A stretch of DNA of 64,000 nt, taken from Akebia trifoliata (taxonomy: Eukaryota; Streptophyta; Magnoliopsida; Ranunculales; Lardizabalaceae). Positions 1 through 12,662 of this stretch are shown here, piece after piece. Below the pieces are notes generated by a model. That model made no database searches. It was not told the DNA's origin and saw only the letters and a program-made list of their open reading frames with translations. Position 1 is the first letter of the stretch; each line of letters opens with the position of its first letter. The stretch covers positions 47,569,220 through 47,633,219 of the forward strand of contig CM030714.1 of the NCBI GenBank assembly GCA_017979445.1. The letters are read 5' to 3'. The position numbers and the translations under genes are program-made.

Positions 1-3000
1 ACACACATTCAAATTGAATTGCTAGATATTACTGCATAAAAAATGATCAAATTTAATGGCTGAAAATCACAGATAATGTAGTTCCACTAAGAAGTGAGTC
101 AGAACACGCATGGTCAATAATCCCAGAATAGCAATCCAAATAAAAAATATTAGAAAAAAAGTGCCAAATGCATGTTATTAGAAGATAATCAAATCTTTAT
201 GTGTAAGGGGGCACCAAATTTTTTGCTCTATAAACACATGGTAAACCGATGTATTTCAAATGCTACCACCCAAGATCTCACTTAGAACACTCTTTTGGGC
301 CCACCCTTTCACATTAAACATCATTTTTTAATACAATAGATAAGTAGAGAAACTACCTCATTGGAGCCTCAACTCCACAACCACCCAATCAAAAGTCATT
401 ATCGATTAAACCAGTGGGAGGCATCCCCACAATTTTCTAACCAGGGGCGGAACCACCCAATCAAAAGTCATTATCGATTAAACCAGTGGGAGCTAGTAAG
501 GAGCCTATGGGGGCAATTGCCGCCCCACCCCCCCCCCCCCCCCCCCCCCCCAGTTTTTGAAGATGACATTGCCTCATAGACTAATTGGAAAAGACCTAAA
601 TATCCTTTTCTTCACTTCCAACCAAAAACCTCTGAATTTCTCTCCAAAACCATTCATCTCCAAGCTCTTCAACTGTACCATTAACTATAGTTTGCCCCCC
701 ACTACCATAAAATCCTGGCTTCGCCACTACGTCTAATTAGGTTATAAGCCTTATCCATTATGCATGGGAATTTGGTCGCCTATCTAAGTATATCATATCT
801 TTTAGTTCAATCTATCTTAGAGTATTGAAATGTGTATCAATGCGTATGAGTGTGAAAAACAATGAGTTTTTTTTAATAAATGCTTTTAAATGGTTATCAC
901 TTCAAACATCTCTTTATGTTTATTATGCATCAAATGCATTAGTTAGGGTTTGTCTCGCCAATTTTTTCCTCATATAGTGAATGTTTCGTTTCAGGTCCTC
1001 TCAAGGTTTTTCTCCATTTTTCACCTTACAAGACAAACGTTTTATGAGTTGTACTTTACTAGTTATCACATGAAAATTGATCCCTGAAGGGAGCATAAAT
1101 ATTTTTATCAATCACAACTCTTGAATAAGTATATTCATAGTTCGTGGATAAAATTGAAATTTACATTGGCATCTCTAATATAGACATTAAAAAAAAATGC
1201 GAGTGTATATACACCAATGGTTATACCATATCAAATCAAAAGAAGCCCCACTGAAAACTACAAGGTTTACCTACCTTCAATTTATTTGAATGGTTCTTCC
1301 AAAAGAGATGGAAACCTTCATATGCTATTGGAAAGAAAGTGTGAATAAGAAGTATGAAGAGAGTTATGCCCTGCAAAAAAAGTAAAGTATGACTAACTTG
1401 CCCAAAATTGTAGGTCTAAGATAAAAAACACATAACAGTTGAACTCCAGGTTTATATATATATTAAAAAAAACACATACTAGCCTATACTCCACAACTCT
1501 ACATTCATTGACCTCCGTATAAGACACAAGATCCAAAATAAGTCAGTAGGCATGTGCCAATATTTTGGACTATATGAGCTTCATAAGTTTTTATTTTCAC
1601 ATCTGATGACCTGCACTAGATAAATCCCTAATGATAGTGGAGAAAATGATGATCACTAAAAGATATAGACTGGTTTGGATACAAAACCTGAAAAGACTAG
1701 AAATCGAAAATAGTTGTCCAAGGTGGCTGAAATAAGAGATAACCTACCAAATCCAACCTAATGAAACATTCAAGCTTCAGAAAAATATTATCAATCTCTC
1801 AAAGCCTTCTTTACATGTTCTTGTAACATCTATTTATTGGGTTGGGGGGGGGGGGGGGGTAAACCTACCTTAAAACCCTAGTAACAAATCCTAGCCATCA
1901 ATCTAAAATAAATAAATACTTTTCCAATAAAAACTAACATACCCTTAATTTTCATCACTTTTAACATACCATTTGGTGAAATGGGAGAAAGTTTGTGATC
2001 CTAAAAGGAGAGGGGGGCTTGGTAGTAGAAGAGTTAAGTTGATAAATTCAGTCCTTCATGGAAAATGGCTTTGAACTTTTGGGGAGAGAATCTATTTTGT
2101 GGATAAATTCGGAAGAGATATCTTGGTCTGGGAAAGTGTTAGGAGTCGCCTTATAGGTGTGGTGTTTGGAGTGGTATCATGAGTTTAGTAAAGGCATAGG
2201 CTTCAAAGTGGGAGAGAGAGCAGTGTGCATCTATTGGATAATATCACTATAGATAATAGAGTCAAAAACCTCCCCAATGATGCCAAGACCCATAGCCGAG
2301 AAAATAACCTAGGAAACCATTTTGAGAAATCCCATGACAATATCATAAACCTCATAAACCCCCTCACTTAAAATCAATGATTCCTCAATCAGAAGGTTGA
2401 AAATATGAAGTTTCCGACCATGGCACATCAGCACATAGTGGTCTCAAAACTAAGATATTAACAGACAGTATTTGAAATACAAGCATCATTGTTCAAGTTC
2501 TACTACAAGTTGGACAATAGTAAATGTAGATGTTGTATGCTTTTATATGAAATACAAGTTAGAATGCTTTTTTAGTCATTTTTTTTAATGGCAGTAATAC
2601 CAATATGATAAGAATTTGTATGACTCTAAATGATGTCCATCATAACTAATCTAACCTCATAAACAACAGATTCAGCATTGGTTAAGTACGGCAACTGCCC
2701 AAGGAAAAAGTACTCTCTATTGTTGCAAGAAGGTGTAGTGTACTTGGCACACCATAAAGGCTTCTGCAAATATTAAGGGAAAGAAAAAAAAGAACAGAAC
2801 AGATTAGCCATCTTGATGAATAACAGTCAGTAAAGTGATAGTGCAAAGAACAGAAATAACAAATTGAAAAATCTTAAAAGCCGGTATTGGAAGGTACAAA
2901 ACATCAGTGGACTGTGTCAGTGGTTTCTTTTATTTTGCCTGAAGCCCCTACACCAGCTTGTAGATGGTAAAAAGAAATAATACCAACAAATGAACATCCC

Positions 3001-5023
3001 AACCCACCTCAAAGAAATTCAGTAATATCAAGGCGAAAATATTAAGGGCCCATAGAAGATCAAATCGAATAAAGACAAAGTAGAACTTCGCTGCCCTTTC
3101 AAATTTTGATCCCTCAAGAACTTCCACAGGTAAACCAATGCCATCTTCAGCCTGAAAAATGCATGTTCAATAAGGCAAATACAGAATAAATAAAAACCAA
3201 TTCTTTGCAATTAATAAGTAAATAAACAAACATTTCAAGAAGTTTTCGTAGGAAAATTGATTCTTATGCCTAAAAATTTAAGTTCCATACATATGTGCAG
3301 CACTGATTTCGTAACTGAGTTAAAAAGGAGACCAAGCATCAGCAATTTTGTAAAACATTCATTATATCCCTACTGAACTTGCTCTAATTAACATCAAATA
3401 GTTCAAAATTATCAGGATCAATCGAGATTGAATTTATAAAAAATTAATATGAAATTGAAGTATAGGAGGAAAATAGTATGCATACATAACACAGGACTCT
3501 GCTCCAACAATATAATAAGTTCCACCATGTAGCAATCACTCGCTTTTTCTCTTGAAATTTGAAAAAACATCAAACCTAAATGGTTTGAATGTATAGCTAC
3601 ATTACACCTAGAAATTTAAGTTACATAAGTATCGGAAGCACTGATTTTGAAATTTCTAAGTAAAATAGCTGACCAATAATCGGCAAATCTATAAGATCTT
3701 CAACAGATCCCTATTGAAATTGCACTAATTAACATCAAATACTTCAAAACTATAAGGTATCGACAGTTCAAGAGATTGAATTTCTAGTAAATCAATATGA
3801 AGAAGTGAAAAACTAAAATAAAAATAACATAAATAACACAAGACTTTGCTCCAACAAGATATTAAATTACAGGTGACCAAGCATTGGCGAATCCATACGA
3901 TCTACAACAGATCCCTACTGAACTTTTACTGATTAACATCAAATACTTCAAAATTATGAGGAATCAATAGTTCAAGAGATTGAATTTTCCGGCAAATCAA
4001 CATGAAAATGAAGTAATAGGAAGAAGGAATTGCATAAATATGCTAAGTTCCTCCATGTCGCAATCTCTCGCATTTTCTCGTGAAATTTGGAAGACATTGA
4101 ACCTAAATAGTTTGAAAGTATAGCTATTACACCTAAACAAATTGTATCTTTGTGACGCTCACTTAGTAACTTGATCAAACACCTATTGAGTATTTCACTA
4201 AACACCTTGTATGCCACACCTTCCAAGACCGTGTTTGATAATGACAATAAAGGATAACCCAACTAATAGTAGTAAATGCAAAGAAGATAAACAACCAAAA
4301 AAGAAAAAAGTAAGAACACAATACCCACAACACGAGATCTTATGTAGTTCACCTAAACATTATGTCTATGGATGTTTGAGCATTGGAGCTCGACTTCACT
4401 ATAAAGAAAACGGAGCAAATCAATACAAGGAGTCAATTCTATCACTTAGCTTCACCTTTTTCTAGATCTCAATCTTACCAAACCTCTCAACCTCCCCTCT
4501 CTTGGGTTCCTTTCTTTCTCTACTCCCTTCTCTAAAAAGATTTATAGATTTGAAGTTAGACTTACAACAAAAGAAAACAAAATCCCTTTTAGTTGCATAA
4601 GTTACAAGCTCAATCCAATTTACCTTGGACTGACCAAAAAACACACACACATACTTGGATCGGGCCTAATTGTTTCTCAGCCATACTTCAACAAAAGTTC
4701 CATTGAGATTTTAAGTAAAACAGGTGAGCATCATCAATTCCATAAGATCTTCATCAAATCCATATTGCACTTGAACTAATTAACATCAAATAGTTCAAAA
4801 TTAAGAGAAATAATAGTAGTTCTAGAGATCAAAATATCAAATTTAACTTAAAATATATATTTAATAAAAGGAAAGTAAAGCTGACCAGATCCACAAGTGC
4901 TGCAGCCTTTTGATACGGATTTCCATAAGTAATGGCGTCCGATCTTCTCTTATAAGCTTTCTGTCTCTCTCTGTATTGTTGACTGCTGTTGCTGCTTTCT
5001 CCTCCAAGTAAAGGTTTCTCCAT
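1..5023 (-). CDS. TPC1: Two-pore calcium channel protein 1 (TPC1), 5' part, exons 1-4
   Basis: TPC1 is the vacuolar two-pore cation channel (SV channel), gated by voltage and Ca2+. The start is the ATG at 5021-5023. Coding exons are 4886-5023 (46 codons), 3008-3151 (48), 2656-2763 (36) and 1275-1370 (32). All have AG/GT borders, and every intron falls between codons. The 162 residues read as the N-terminal cytosolic tail (MEKPLLGG start, then [14 protein letters not shown]), the first membrane segment ([19 protein letters not shown]), the loop KPLWC...[13 protein letters not shown], and the start of the second segment ([19 protein letters not shown]). I compared these with the Arabidopsis TPC1 sequence as I remember it, and the match is close throughout. 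I see no further exon in 1-1274, so intron 4 probably runs on and the pore and EF-hand exons lie off the left edge. The intron between exons 3 and 4 carries a LINE scrap. I am sure of the family. The exon ends are inferred. Confidence 0.93.
361..735. repeat. Degenerate C-tract transposon remnant with a 40-bp direct duplication
   Basis: A 40-bp segment at 381-420 recurs without mismatch at 453-492. It is followed by a run of about 20 C (about 531-551) and an AT-rich stretch ending near 730 in a phrase resembling 'ggcttcgccac'. The order of motifs (a GGGGCGGA-like start, a C-tract, an alpha-satellite-free AT-rich body, and a final 'tagtttgcc...cgcc' end) resembles the element at 45024-46440. 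They are probably members of one dispersed family. The apparent 72-codon frame here depends on a TTG start and is not a gene. The stretch lies within or beyond intron 4 of TPC1. Confidence 0.5.
1978..2225 (+). mobile_element. LINE fragment (reverse transcriptase C-terminal part) in TPC1 intron 3
   Basis: In the plus frame this reads [15 protein letters not shown] and, further on, a LxGKWL..FGE-like segment, with stops. The same motifs occur downstream of the RT domain in the better preserved LINE at 18326-21060 (its VKWKVVCTPKKYGGLG and KWLWRFGEE). It is a short, decayed insertion on the strand opposite to TPC1. A G run at about 1843-1859 lies just to its left. Confidence 0.7.
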
Positions 5024-5279
5024 TTTCTTCTGAAAACAATGGTGACTGACAAATGAGAAGATAACAGAGATGGAAAGCTGTCTCTCTCTCTCAGAGCAAC
5101 CGAAACCAAGCAACTTAATGTCAAAGGGATCTGACAAAATTATAAATTTTCACTTTTGGGTTGAGGCACTGCATCAAACAGACGGTTGATATAAGGAAAA
5201 AAAAACAAAATCTTACTGGATTTGGAGATATCGAATTCGAACCATCTGTCCGATCGTGGCTTGAGGACATTTGTTTAAA

Positions 5280-5591
5280 GAGTCGTGCTGGCGTGACTTT
5301 AAAATTACTCGTTTCACACTATGGAGGTCCGCATAGAATGATGGATGCTTTTCAATCGTATCTCGATGAAAATCATATATAACTCCATACACAAATCCAC
5401 GTAAACAAAATCTCAAAATCACACCATATCAATTTTAAAGTCTCCCGCATTTTCGTTGATTAACACTGAAATTGACATCGTTTCATGATCCCATAGATAC
5501 TTTCATCGCGATACAAGTGAGAAGCATCTATGATTACGTGCACACCAATATGTGAAACGATATCAATTTCAATGTCACTCCAGCACGACTC
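5280..5591. mobile_element. Foldback MITE just upstream of TPC1
   Basis: The left end GAGTCGTGCTGGCGTGAC (5280-5297) is matched by its inverted copy at 5574-5591, with 17 of 18 bases. Pairing continues inward through TCGTTTCACA-like and GATGCTTTTC-like blocks, so most of the 312 bp can fold on itself. The same end sequence and the same inner 'catagatgctttt...gagtaaaaagcat' hairpin recur at 55901-56266, and more weakly near 8132. The element lies about 260 bp upstream of the TPC1 ATG. The target duplication is unclear (AAA on both sides). Confidence 0.75.
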
Positions 5592-7083
5592 AAAATAACT
5601 CTCAAACCTCTTGATTTAGAGTCCGACTAACCTTACTAAGTTAGTAAGGATTTCACCCTCACTAAGGGTTCTTGGTTCATCTTTTGGCATACAAAAATAT
5701 GATCCAATGACTCGGGATTGTAGAAGACAAAATTCTATGAATTTTGAAAAGAAAAATTCTATTATATATATATATATATATATATATCGACGTTGAATTT
5801 CAATTTTAAGTTTGGGAGTTATGTGAAATTTGATACTCTCCATTTTCAAAACCTTGAATCAAGTTTAAAAAAATATATATATATCAAGATCCGTGTACAC
5901 ATATCTACTCATATATCTACAATGTATTTTGTCCTATGTGGGCTAAAAGTTTTGGATTGAACTAATTTTTGGTGAGAATCATCTCTATGATGAGGAGATC
6001 ATCCTCACAAAAAATCAACTAATTCTAAAACTTCTATCCACATATTTATGAGTTGAAGAATCGTGGACCATCCATTTTTTGTTAACCAGTTTTGATAAGA
6101 TTAAACGTTTCGGATTGAATGATTTTTGGTGAAGATGTAAAGTCTTAAAATCATTTTTGAGTTAGTAAGGAAAATGTTTCAATTTGGTTTATATTGGTAT
6201 TTAAAAAGTGATGAAACATCCTTTGACCACAATCATCTCTTATAGATCAATGTAAAATGACTTAAATGCCTTCATCTTCAACATGTTAGAGAGAATCTCA
6301 ATTTTTCAATCCAAAATCAATGTAGAGCAACCTTAAAAATATAAAAAATACCGTCCACATCAACTTTAAGAATTTAACTTTCGAATCTCAAGAAGAATAT
6401 TAAAATTTTAAAATAAATTTGAGTAAAAAAATTAAGGATTATTTAACAAAAAATTATGAAGGCATCGGAGAATACTATTAATATAAGGTTGAAAATGGTG
6501 GATTGAAGATGAGGTTAAATAAATTGTGATATAGGTTGAAGAAATTGAAGATCTCAATTCGAAATGACAAATATATAACAAATAAAAAGCAATGATATTT
6601 AATTATTTATATCGTTTTAATTGATCTCTGAGACAAGGGAGGTAAGTGGGTGTCTCATCAGTCTAAATACACAGAGCATTTCAAATATTCATCAAAATCT
6701 AGACAATTATGTTTAAATCATCCTAAATTAAAGTATCTTATACAAATGTATCAGAAAATGCTTTACTATCAGTGTTGGGTCCAACACTTAGTTGATCTGA
6801 CAGTGCATATAAAACCTTTTGTTTCCTAATTTGTATCTCTAAAAAATAAATTTATGATTAATAGGTCAACTCATTGTTGGACCCAACGTCCAATGCGTGT
6901 ATAGCACAACTCAAATTTATCTCCTCAATTAGTTAAATTATAAAATATTTTTTTATTGATAGATAGTGAGAGTCATCTACTAACGGTTGAGATGAGAAGG
7001 GAAATAAATTCTTGGGAATCCCTAGAAAATCTATTTCGATATCAAGCATTCGTTAGCTAATCGAATCTTTTGTGGATATTAGT
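5592..7083. other. Gene-free AT-rich stretch with a decayed foldback element
   Basis: No coding region can be supported. A (TA)n run lies at about 5763-5788. At about 5935-6125 there is a decayed copy of the 53.9-kb foldback element: a GTTTTGGATTGA...TTTTTGGTGAGAATCAT arm is followed by its inverted counterpart, then the CGTGGACCATCC spacer phrase. The rest is unassigned. Confidence 0.5.
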
Positions 7084-7545
7084 GGATTGCCGACATAACG
7101 AGTTGATGTCGATGTGGGGTCGTTAAGGTTATTAGACATAAATTGTTAATTAAATGGAATACATGCCACTACCCTATCCTGACTCTAACAAGTCTTTCAT
7201 TCCTCAAGCGACACGTTGTGCACTTATTGGGCCCCGAATCAAATCAACTTGAACGATGATTTCTTAACTTGAAAGCTTCACACAGTCAATACTCGGCTGA
7301 CGTACCACGGACATGGAACCATGGATCTTATGGATTGCCGACCTAATGAGTTAATGTCGATGTGGGGTCGTTAAACATACCACTACGCTGTCCTGACTCT
7401 GATCAGTCTTTATTTCTTAAGCGACACGTGGTGTCCGTATTGGGCCCACGAATCAAACCAATTTGAATAGTGATTTTCTAACTTGACAGCCTTCACTCAG
7501 TCAATAATCGGCTAACGTGCTTACGGACATTGAACCATAGATTTT
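7084..7545. repeat. Tandem duplication, unit about 215-247 bp
   Basis: Two consecutive units begin GGATTGCCGACNTAANGAGT, at 7084 and 7331. Each continues through TGTCGATGTGGGGTCGTTAA, the CATACCACTAC / CATGCCACTAC phrase, TGACTCT..., AAGCGACACGT, TTGGGCCC, and GTCAATANTCGGCT, ending at ...GAACCATGGAT. Unit 1 carries about 30 extra bases after the first block. The copies have diverged by point changes and small indels. No coding capacity is evident. Confidence 0.8.
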
Positions 7546-9215
7546 TCTCCTCGAGATACACAAATGCAAAACGTATGTAAAACGAATATGGATGGCACAT
7601 CCAGATTGACAATCAAAAGGTATATAAAACACCAATCAGTTTGATACACTTGGACCAAAAAGTTTATGGATGCAATAGGCCCCGCCTCAAAAAGAATGAC
7701 ATAGGGAGCGTATTTGCTGTTAACCAACTCCACTTCTTTTGTCTTGCCGTGTGGCATACTCTTTCTACGAAAAGGTGGGCCCGAAAATGCTCGCCCCAAA
7801 AAGAGTAGTCCACGTGGCTAGAAAAAACGGAAGCGGTTTAAGTGAAAAGGTTGATACAATTACTTAAGTTAAGTAGCAGGTAGAGTCAAACTGGCACGTG
7901 CCCGTGTCGGCAGCTAAGTGTTGGTCTCCACTCCTCTATAATTGCTTTGGACAATACGGACAACTACCAACCTCTGAATTAAAAAAAAAGGATAAACGAG
8001 GCTTCATAGCTTATACTTAGAACAATAGATGCTCGTATCTCGACGAAAAGAATCTATGATTTCCAGTGAAGAAAGTGTGATATGTGGTAAAATCTTTAGG
8101 TCACTACACATTATTCATATTAAAAATAAGAGTCGTGTTGGAGTAACATTGAAACGTACGTGGAGTCTGACATTCTGATGTGGTGGTGCACACGTCACCA
8201 CATCAAAATGTACGGTCAATGCATATTTTAATGTTACTACACCATTATCCTAAAACTAAATAATTCTTCATGAGGCAAAGTGGAGTAGAAGATGGTCGAC
8301 GTCAAGTTTTTTAATTAAAAAACACCCTATATTAAAAAATAATTATGAGTAATATTTTTTTCTGTGGAATGTTTTTATTTATAAAGAATAGGAGAAGATT
8401 TCGATTAGATTTTGTATCCAAATTTGCTCTTATCCAACATACAAGTTTCCTGATTTTCTGACTAATCTCTGTGAATCTGGCAAACAAACTTAGAGAGCAT
8501 TTCACATCCCTTATTCTTCAAGATTTAATTAGACCCATTGTGTTAAAATTATCTCGATTGTCCAAATGATATCCGACTTCTGAACATACCATTTTTGCAA
8601 CAGTATCCTCAGATGCTCAGAGCTACTGATCCTTGCCTAATCCCAAAATAACATGTGGCTCTAGTTGAGGATTACTACATTTTATCATCCACACACTCTC
8701 GTCTTTTTTATCATTTAATTTACATTCATTTTAAAGTGTTATTGATACATTTTCCTCTATTTTGTGTCGAATATTTGAGATATCCATGCATTTTTTAATT
8801 GTTAACATATCCTTCGACCTTGATTTACTCTAAAATGCTAACGAAAATGATATAAATATTGTCAATTTCTTTATTATTATAATGAGAGCTGGTCAAGTAA
8901 AAGATTCAGTTGACAATAAGTTTCTAAATTTCATAAAGTCATTACATTTAAATTTAGAAGCCTTTTGAATCAAATAAAAGGAAATCAGTTGCAAAAAGTC
9001 AATACTTGCAAATTTTAAATTACCAAAATCACCTCTCTCCCTTGAGCTATCATTTACTTATTAAATCTTAAATGGTGGTTTAATATAACCTCTGTGTTGT
9101 ATTGAATATTTGACGTATTTATATATCTTTCTACCCAACCTACTTTAAATTACTTATAAAAATGATATAAGTACCCTCGACTTCAACATGTAAAGGAAAA
9201 TTTTAGAGGTAAATT
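7546..9215. other. Gene-free stretch, unassigned
   Basis: Codon and frame patterns give no convincing gene. The 92-codon minus frame at 7521-7799 matches nothing I know. Near 8132-8236 there is a partial relative of the AGTCGTGYTGG foldback family: GAGTCGTGTTGGAGTAACATT is followed by an inverted counterpart ending GTTACTACACC. Confidence 0.4.
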
Positions 9216-9690
9216 TTGATGTAAATTGACATCGATCACGATTTCATCATTTGATCCACAAAATTATAAAAAGAACATAAAAAAAAGATAAATAATAAAT
9301 AGGGAAGACAATGATTTTTTACGTGATTCGGTAAACGTGCCTACGTCTACGGGCTCGGAGAGCCATTTCACTATAAATCTCACGGTTACAGGGCCTCCTC
9401 ACCTCTCTTACGTCTTTCTCTACTTTCTTCTCCCCTTCTTACAATGGCCTCAAGGCGTTTAAATATAAAAATCCTAGAAAGAGTATTGACTATAATTAAG
9501 TTACAATTGACTACATTGCCATTTATCCAAATTAATAATTATATAAAAAGGAAAAGAATCCTCTTAAATTAGGATTCTTCCTTAATAAGATAGAATTATC
9601 GTAAAATGATACTACGTGTTTACATCGGGATGCATGTTTGATGGTGCGAATAGACGATCTGGATGGGAGAAGATTTTATCCCTCCACATA
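9216..9690. repeat. Dispersed repeat, copy A (pair with 15211-15672)
   Basis: This about 475-bp block aligns end to end with 15211-15672. Shared landmarks in order are TTCATCATT, AAAAAGAACATAAAAA, GATTTTTTACRTGRTTCGG, CTACGTC/CTTACGTC, TACAATGGCCT, AATTAATAATTATATAAAA, and GATGGTGYGAATRRACRATCTGGATGGGA. Both copies end ATCCCTCYACA. The size and the CTACA end would fit a solo LTR, but no target duplication was identified. Confidence 0.75.
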
Positions 9691-9796
9691 GCCCCTTTCT
9701 CGAAGGTGGAGATTGATGTATCAAGATCCATTTTCGAGAAATATTTCTGACTTGATTGAGCATCATCTTTAACTTTTGAACTAGTATGATTTTTGT

Positions 9797-12660
9797 GGCG
9801 CCCCGCCAAACGCTAACACAAATCCCAAGGCCAAATCCCAAGGTACTAGGTGGCACCTCGAAATTTTGGCATGGTCTCCTCTGTTTATGTTAGCGTTTCA
9901 CGGAACTCAAACCTGATAAACCAATTTATAACAAAACCTGTATATAAAAATGTAGATACAGGAAAATAACAGCGGAAGACTAATTACATCTAACATGTAA
10001 GTAGATCAGAGTGCGGAAGATTTATCAATATACAGGCTTACCAAACACTCTCACTCTAACAGAGGCCTAAACTCTCAAATCCAAAAACTACATACATCCT
10101 AGATGAAACTGACAACACTGAGGGATGTGGCCCTAGTGCTCACTAGGCAATAAAATCTGATCGTCGATCTGATCGACCAGATACTCCTCAATTACTGCCT
10201 CTACGCTTGCCTCGACAGCTGCAAGTGCTGAAACTAAAAAAAAAATAAGAAGGAAAGGGTGAGTAACAATGGTTACCCAGTAAGTCCACAGTCAATTCCT
10301 ACTAATAACCCTTCCTAAGCATGATCGAATAAAGCATACTGGACATTTTAATACATGCAAGGTTTTACAAGATAAAATACGATCAACTGGTACATATAGC
10401 CAGGGATGAGCAACTAAACAGTTCTAAAAATTTCACATAACATCAATCATCCATACTCATTATACATTTTCCATTTTATGCAAATACCGTTGGCAACATT
10501 AAAATAATAGACATGCTTCTCAGTTTGTAATTCGAAATATAACGACATATACATAATACAAATGGTGGAGTATTGGAATTAAAGAGTTGTGATTCACGAC
10601 TGGATCGCTCCCAGTCAGGACATGATATTCCTCAATAACATCGTAGTTCCTGATTTTGTGGCTGGTCGTGTCTACCACGCTTGCGGAACCATTTATCCGG
10701 CTCAGGCTGGCCGTTTGACGTGACCGTAAGCAATGGGTCTCTTTTCGATGTGTCAGAACGTTCGACTACTACTAGATTGTTAGTGATCACTGACTAATCA
10801 TCTTCGTCTATGCCTATTAGGCGTGCATGTAATTCCCAAATGACACTCCATTCGTATACGACCACCTTTACAATACGCGTTCACTGGTAAAGATAAGAAA
10901 GGAATGGACCCGGATTCCAGTTGTGACTCCACTCTCATACGCGTCCCATACCACGTATGAGTTTGGTGGTCCCTACCGTACATCCCAGGATAGTGTACCC
11001 CTCCGGATGATGTGACACACTATCCCTTCAGGCATTCACAAACCCTTTAACAGCTCACAAAATAGCTACGTACATATATGATTTTTCATTTAAAACAAAA
11101 GAGAAATTAACAGAACAGGGTTGAGAACGGATATCCAGTTCCTACCATGCAACCGTGGCCACCCGGCCTAAAATAAATAACAGTACTCAGCGCACGCGCT
11201 AACATAATCGAAAATAAACATGCAACTCTTTCATTAATAACCTGGATATCCTTTCACCAACCTACACACAACATACAATATAAAATGTAGACATCACCCC
11301 TCGGGCGTGATTATGACATTTTACCGTTCATTCCCTTTTCCCATTCTCTCGACATTCTCACTTTTCATCTTTTCAAATCAACCATCAATTTCCAATCTTT
11401 CCAAGTCATTCTTTTGGCCTTTCCCTTGAAAATCATCAAAGTTTATTTAAAAACAAAGTCCCAGCGATGCTCGGAACCAAAGCTGTTAAAAATAGAGAAA
11501 GCTGGTGAAAAATTTAGCTAAGTGTCAGAAACTCAATTTTTCAAAGTTCTCGAAATTAAAAATGGGTTTTTCGAAATGAAAGTCTTGATCATGAGATTCG
11601 ACACCATATAGTTTTTGTAATATAATTCAAAGTTACGCGAAAGTTATTACATTTTGAAAACTTGTCGAAAACGTCAAAAATTACGTTTTGTTCTTGAAAC
11701 CAAAATTCGGATTTTAATCCTTTGAGATTTGGATCCTTTGAGATTTGGATCTTAAAACCATTCCCATTGCTCTGAAATGGGGGGTAAAACCTTAATTTCA
11801 TTAAAGAACTTAAAGTAAAAATTAAAGAGGACATTTACTTAAATGTTTTTACTGAAATAAATGGTGACAAACAGTGTATAAGGTGTGAGGAAGTCAAGCC
11901 AAGAGTCAGAGTCTGTTTTTGACTCAGAACAGTGCTGTCGGCAGTAGAACCTTGTTCTGTCGGTGGAACCGATGGTTCCTGCCGACAGAAGAAAATTTTC
12001 GGTGGCAGAAGCTTCATTCTGTCGGTGAAACCGACAGAATGCCTTCGGCAGGTGCCGGTGGCACCGACCCTTCCCACCTACAGCCTGAACCTCACTCGCG
12101 ATTTTTTTTGGGTTTTTCGATCCCTTCTTTGGATCTTTGTTCCATTCCTCAAATCCCTCAATCTACCCACGAATTCAACATTTAAAACATAGATTAAACA
12201 CCTCAAATCTTTATTTCTAGCATGAATTTCCATTCAAACAAAATCTCTATGATTTAAAACAAACAACACATTTTTAACAAAATCCCTAAATGCAAGTTTC
12301 AGAAATCTAAAGCTACCAATAAGAATTGGAAGTCCCTTACTTGGTTGTGGACGCCAAGGGTACAAGCTAGCACTACAACTCAAGGTTGGATGGCTCAAGA
12401 GTCGAGGTTGGGCTGACTTGGATGCGAAACGAACGAGGGTTTGTAAGGTATCCGACAATGACGCTCTCCTTCTCCTCTATAATGAAGTATAGACCTAGCT
12501 CCTAACTCGATGAAGCCCTCGGATGGAATGTGTGGAGGTTTACTCGAGCTACCCGGCTGGTTTTTGATGGAGGATGGAGAAAACGAACAAGAATGAGCAA
12601 CCAAAGGTGGTGAAGTTGTAGCCCTCGTCGTGGCCGACAACTTTGCCTTCTTCGTCGATG
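9797..12660 (-). mobile_element. Decayed LTR-retrotransposon (Ty3/gypsy-like LTR) region
   Basis: There is no gag-pol frame here. The minus strand carries phrases typical of plant chromovirus-type LTRs as I remember them: a TGGGTAACCATTGTTACTCACCC segment (near 10260), a GCCTAGTGAGCACTAGGGCC segment (near 10125), an AGCGATGCTCGG/GCTGGGACTTTG segment (near 11465), and GCGGAAGACTAATTACATC (near 9973). The short frames at 11835-12192 and 12234-12640 are not recognisable proteins. Base composition is more GC-rich than the flanks. The element boundaries are uncertain, and assignment to gypsy is an inference. Confidence 0.45.
11951..12040. repeat. Pair of GGTTCC/CTGTCGG hairpins in the LTR-like region
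   Basis: TTCTGTCGGTGGAACC (about 11955-11970), a GAT loop and GGTTCCTGCCGACAGAA (11974-11990) form a stem of about 16 bp with one bulge. A second inverted repeat at 12016-12040 is ATTCTGTCGGT, a GAA loop, then ACCGACAGAAT: 11 perfect base pairs. A third, weaker repetition of the same words follows (GGTGCCGGTGGCACCGAC). Confidence 0.75.
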
Positions 12661-12662
12661 TT

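Noticed and set aside
4211..4650. Small frames between TPC1 exons 1 and 2
   Set aside because: They are within TPC1 intron 1, have no recognisable domains and are of chance length.
7521..7799. 92-codon minus frame as a gene
   Set aside because: It has no domain, signal or family resemblance, and overlaps the end of a tandem duplication.
11835..12640. Several 70-90 codon frames on both strands
   Set aside because: They lie in the retroelement remnant, overlap each other in different frames and match no family I know.
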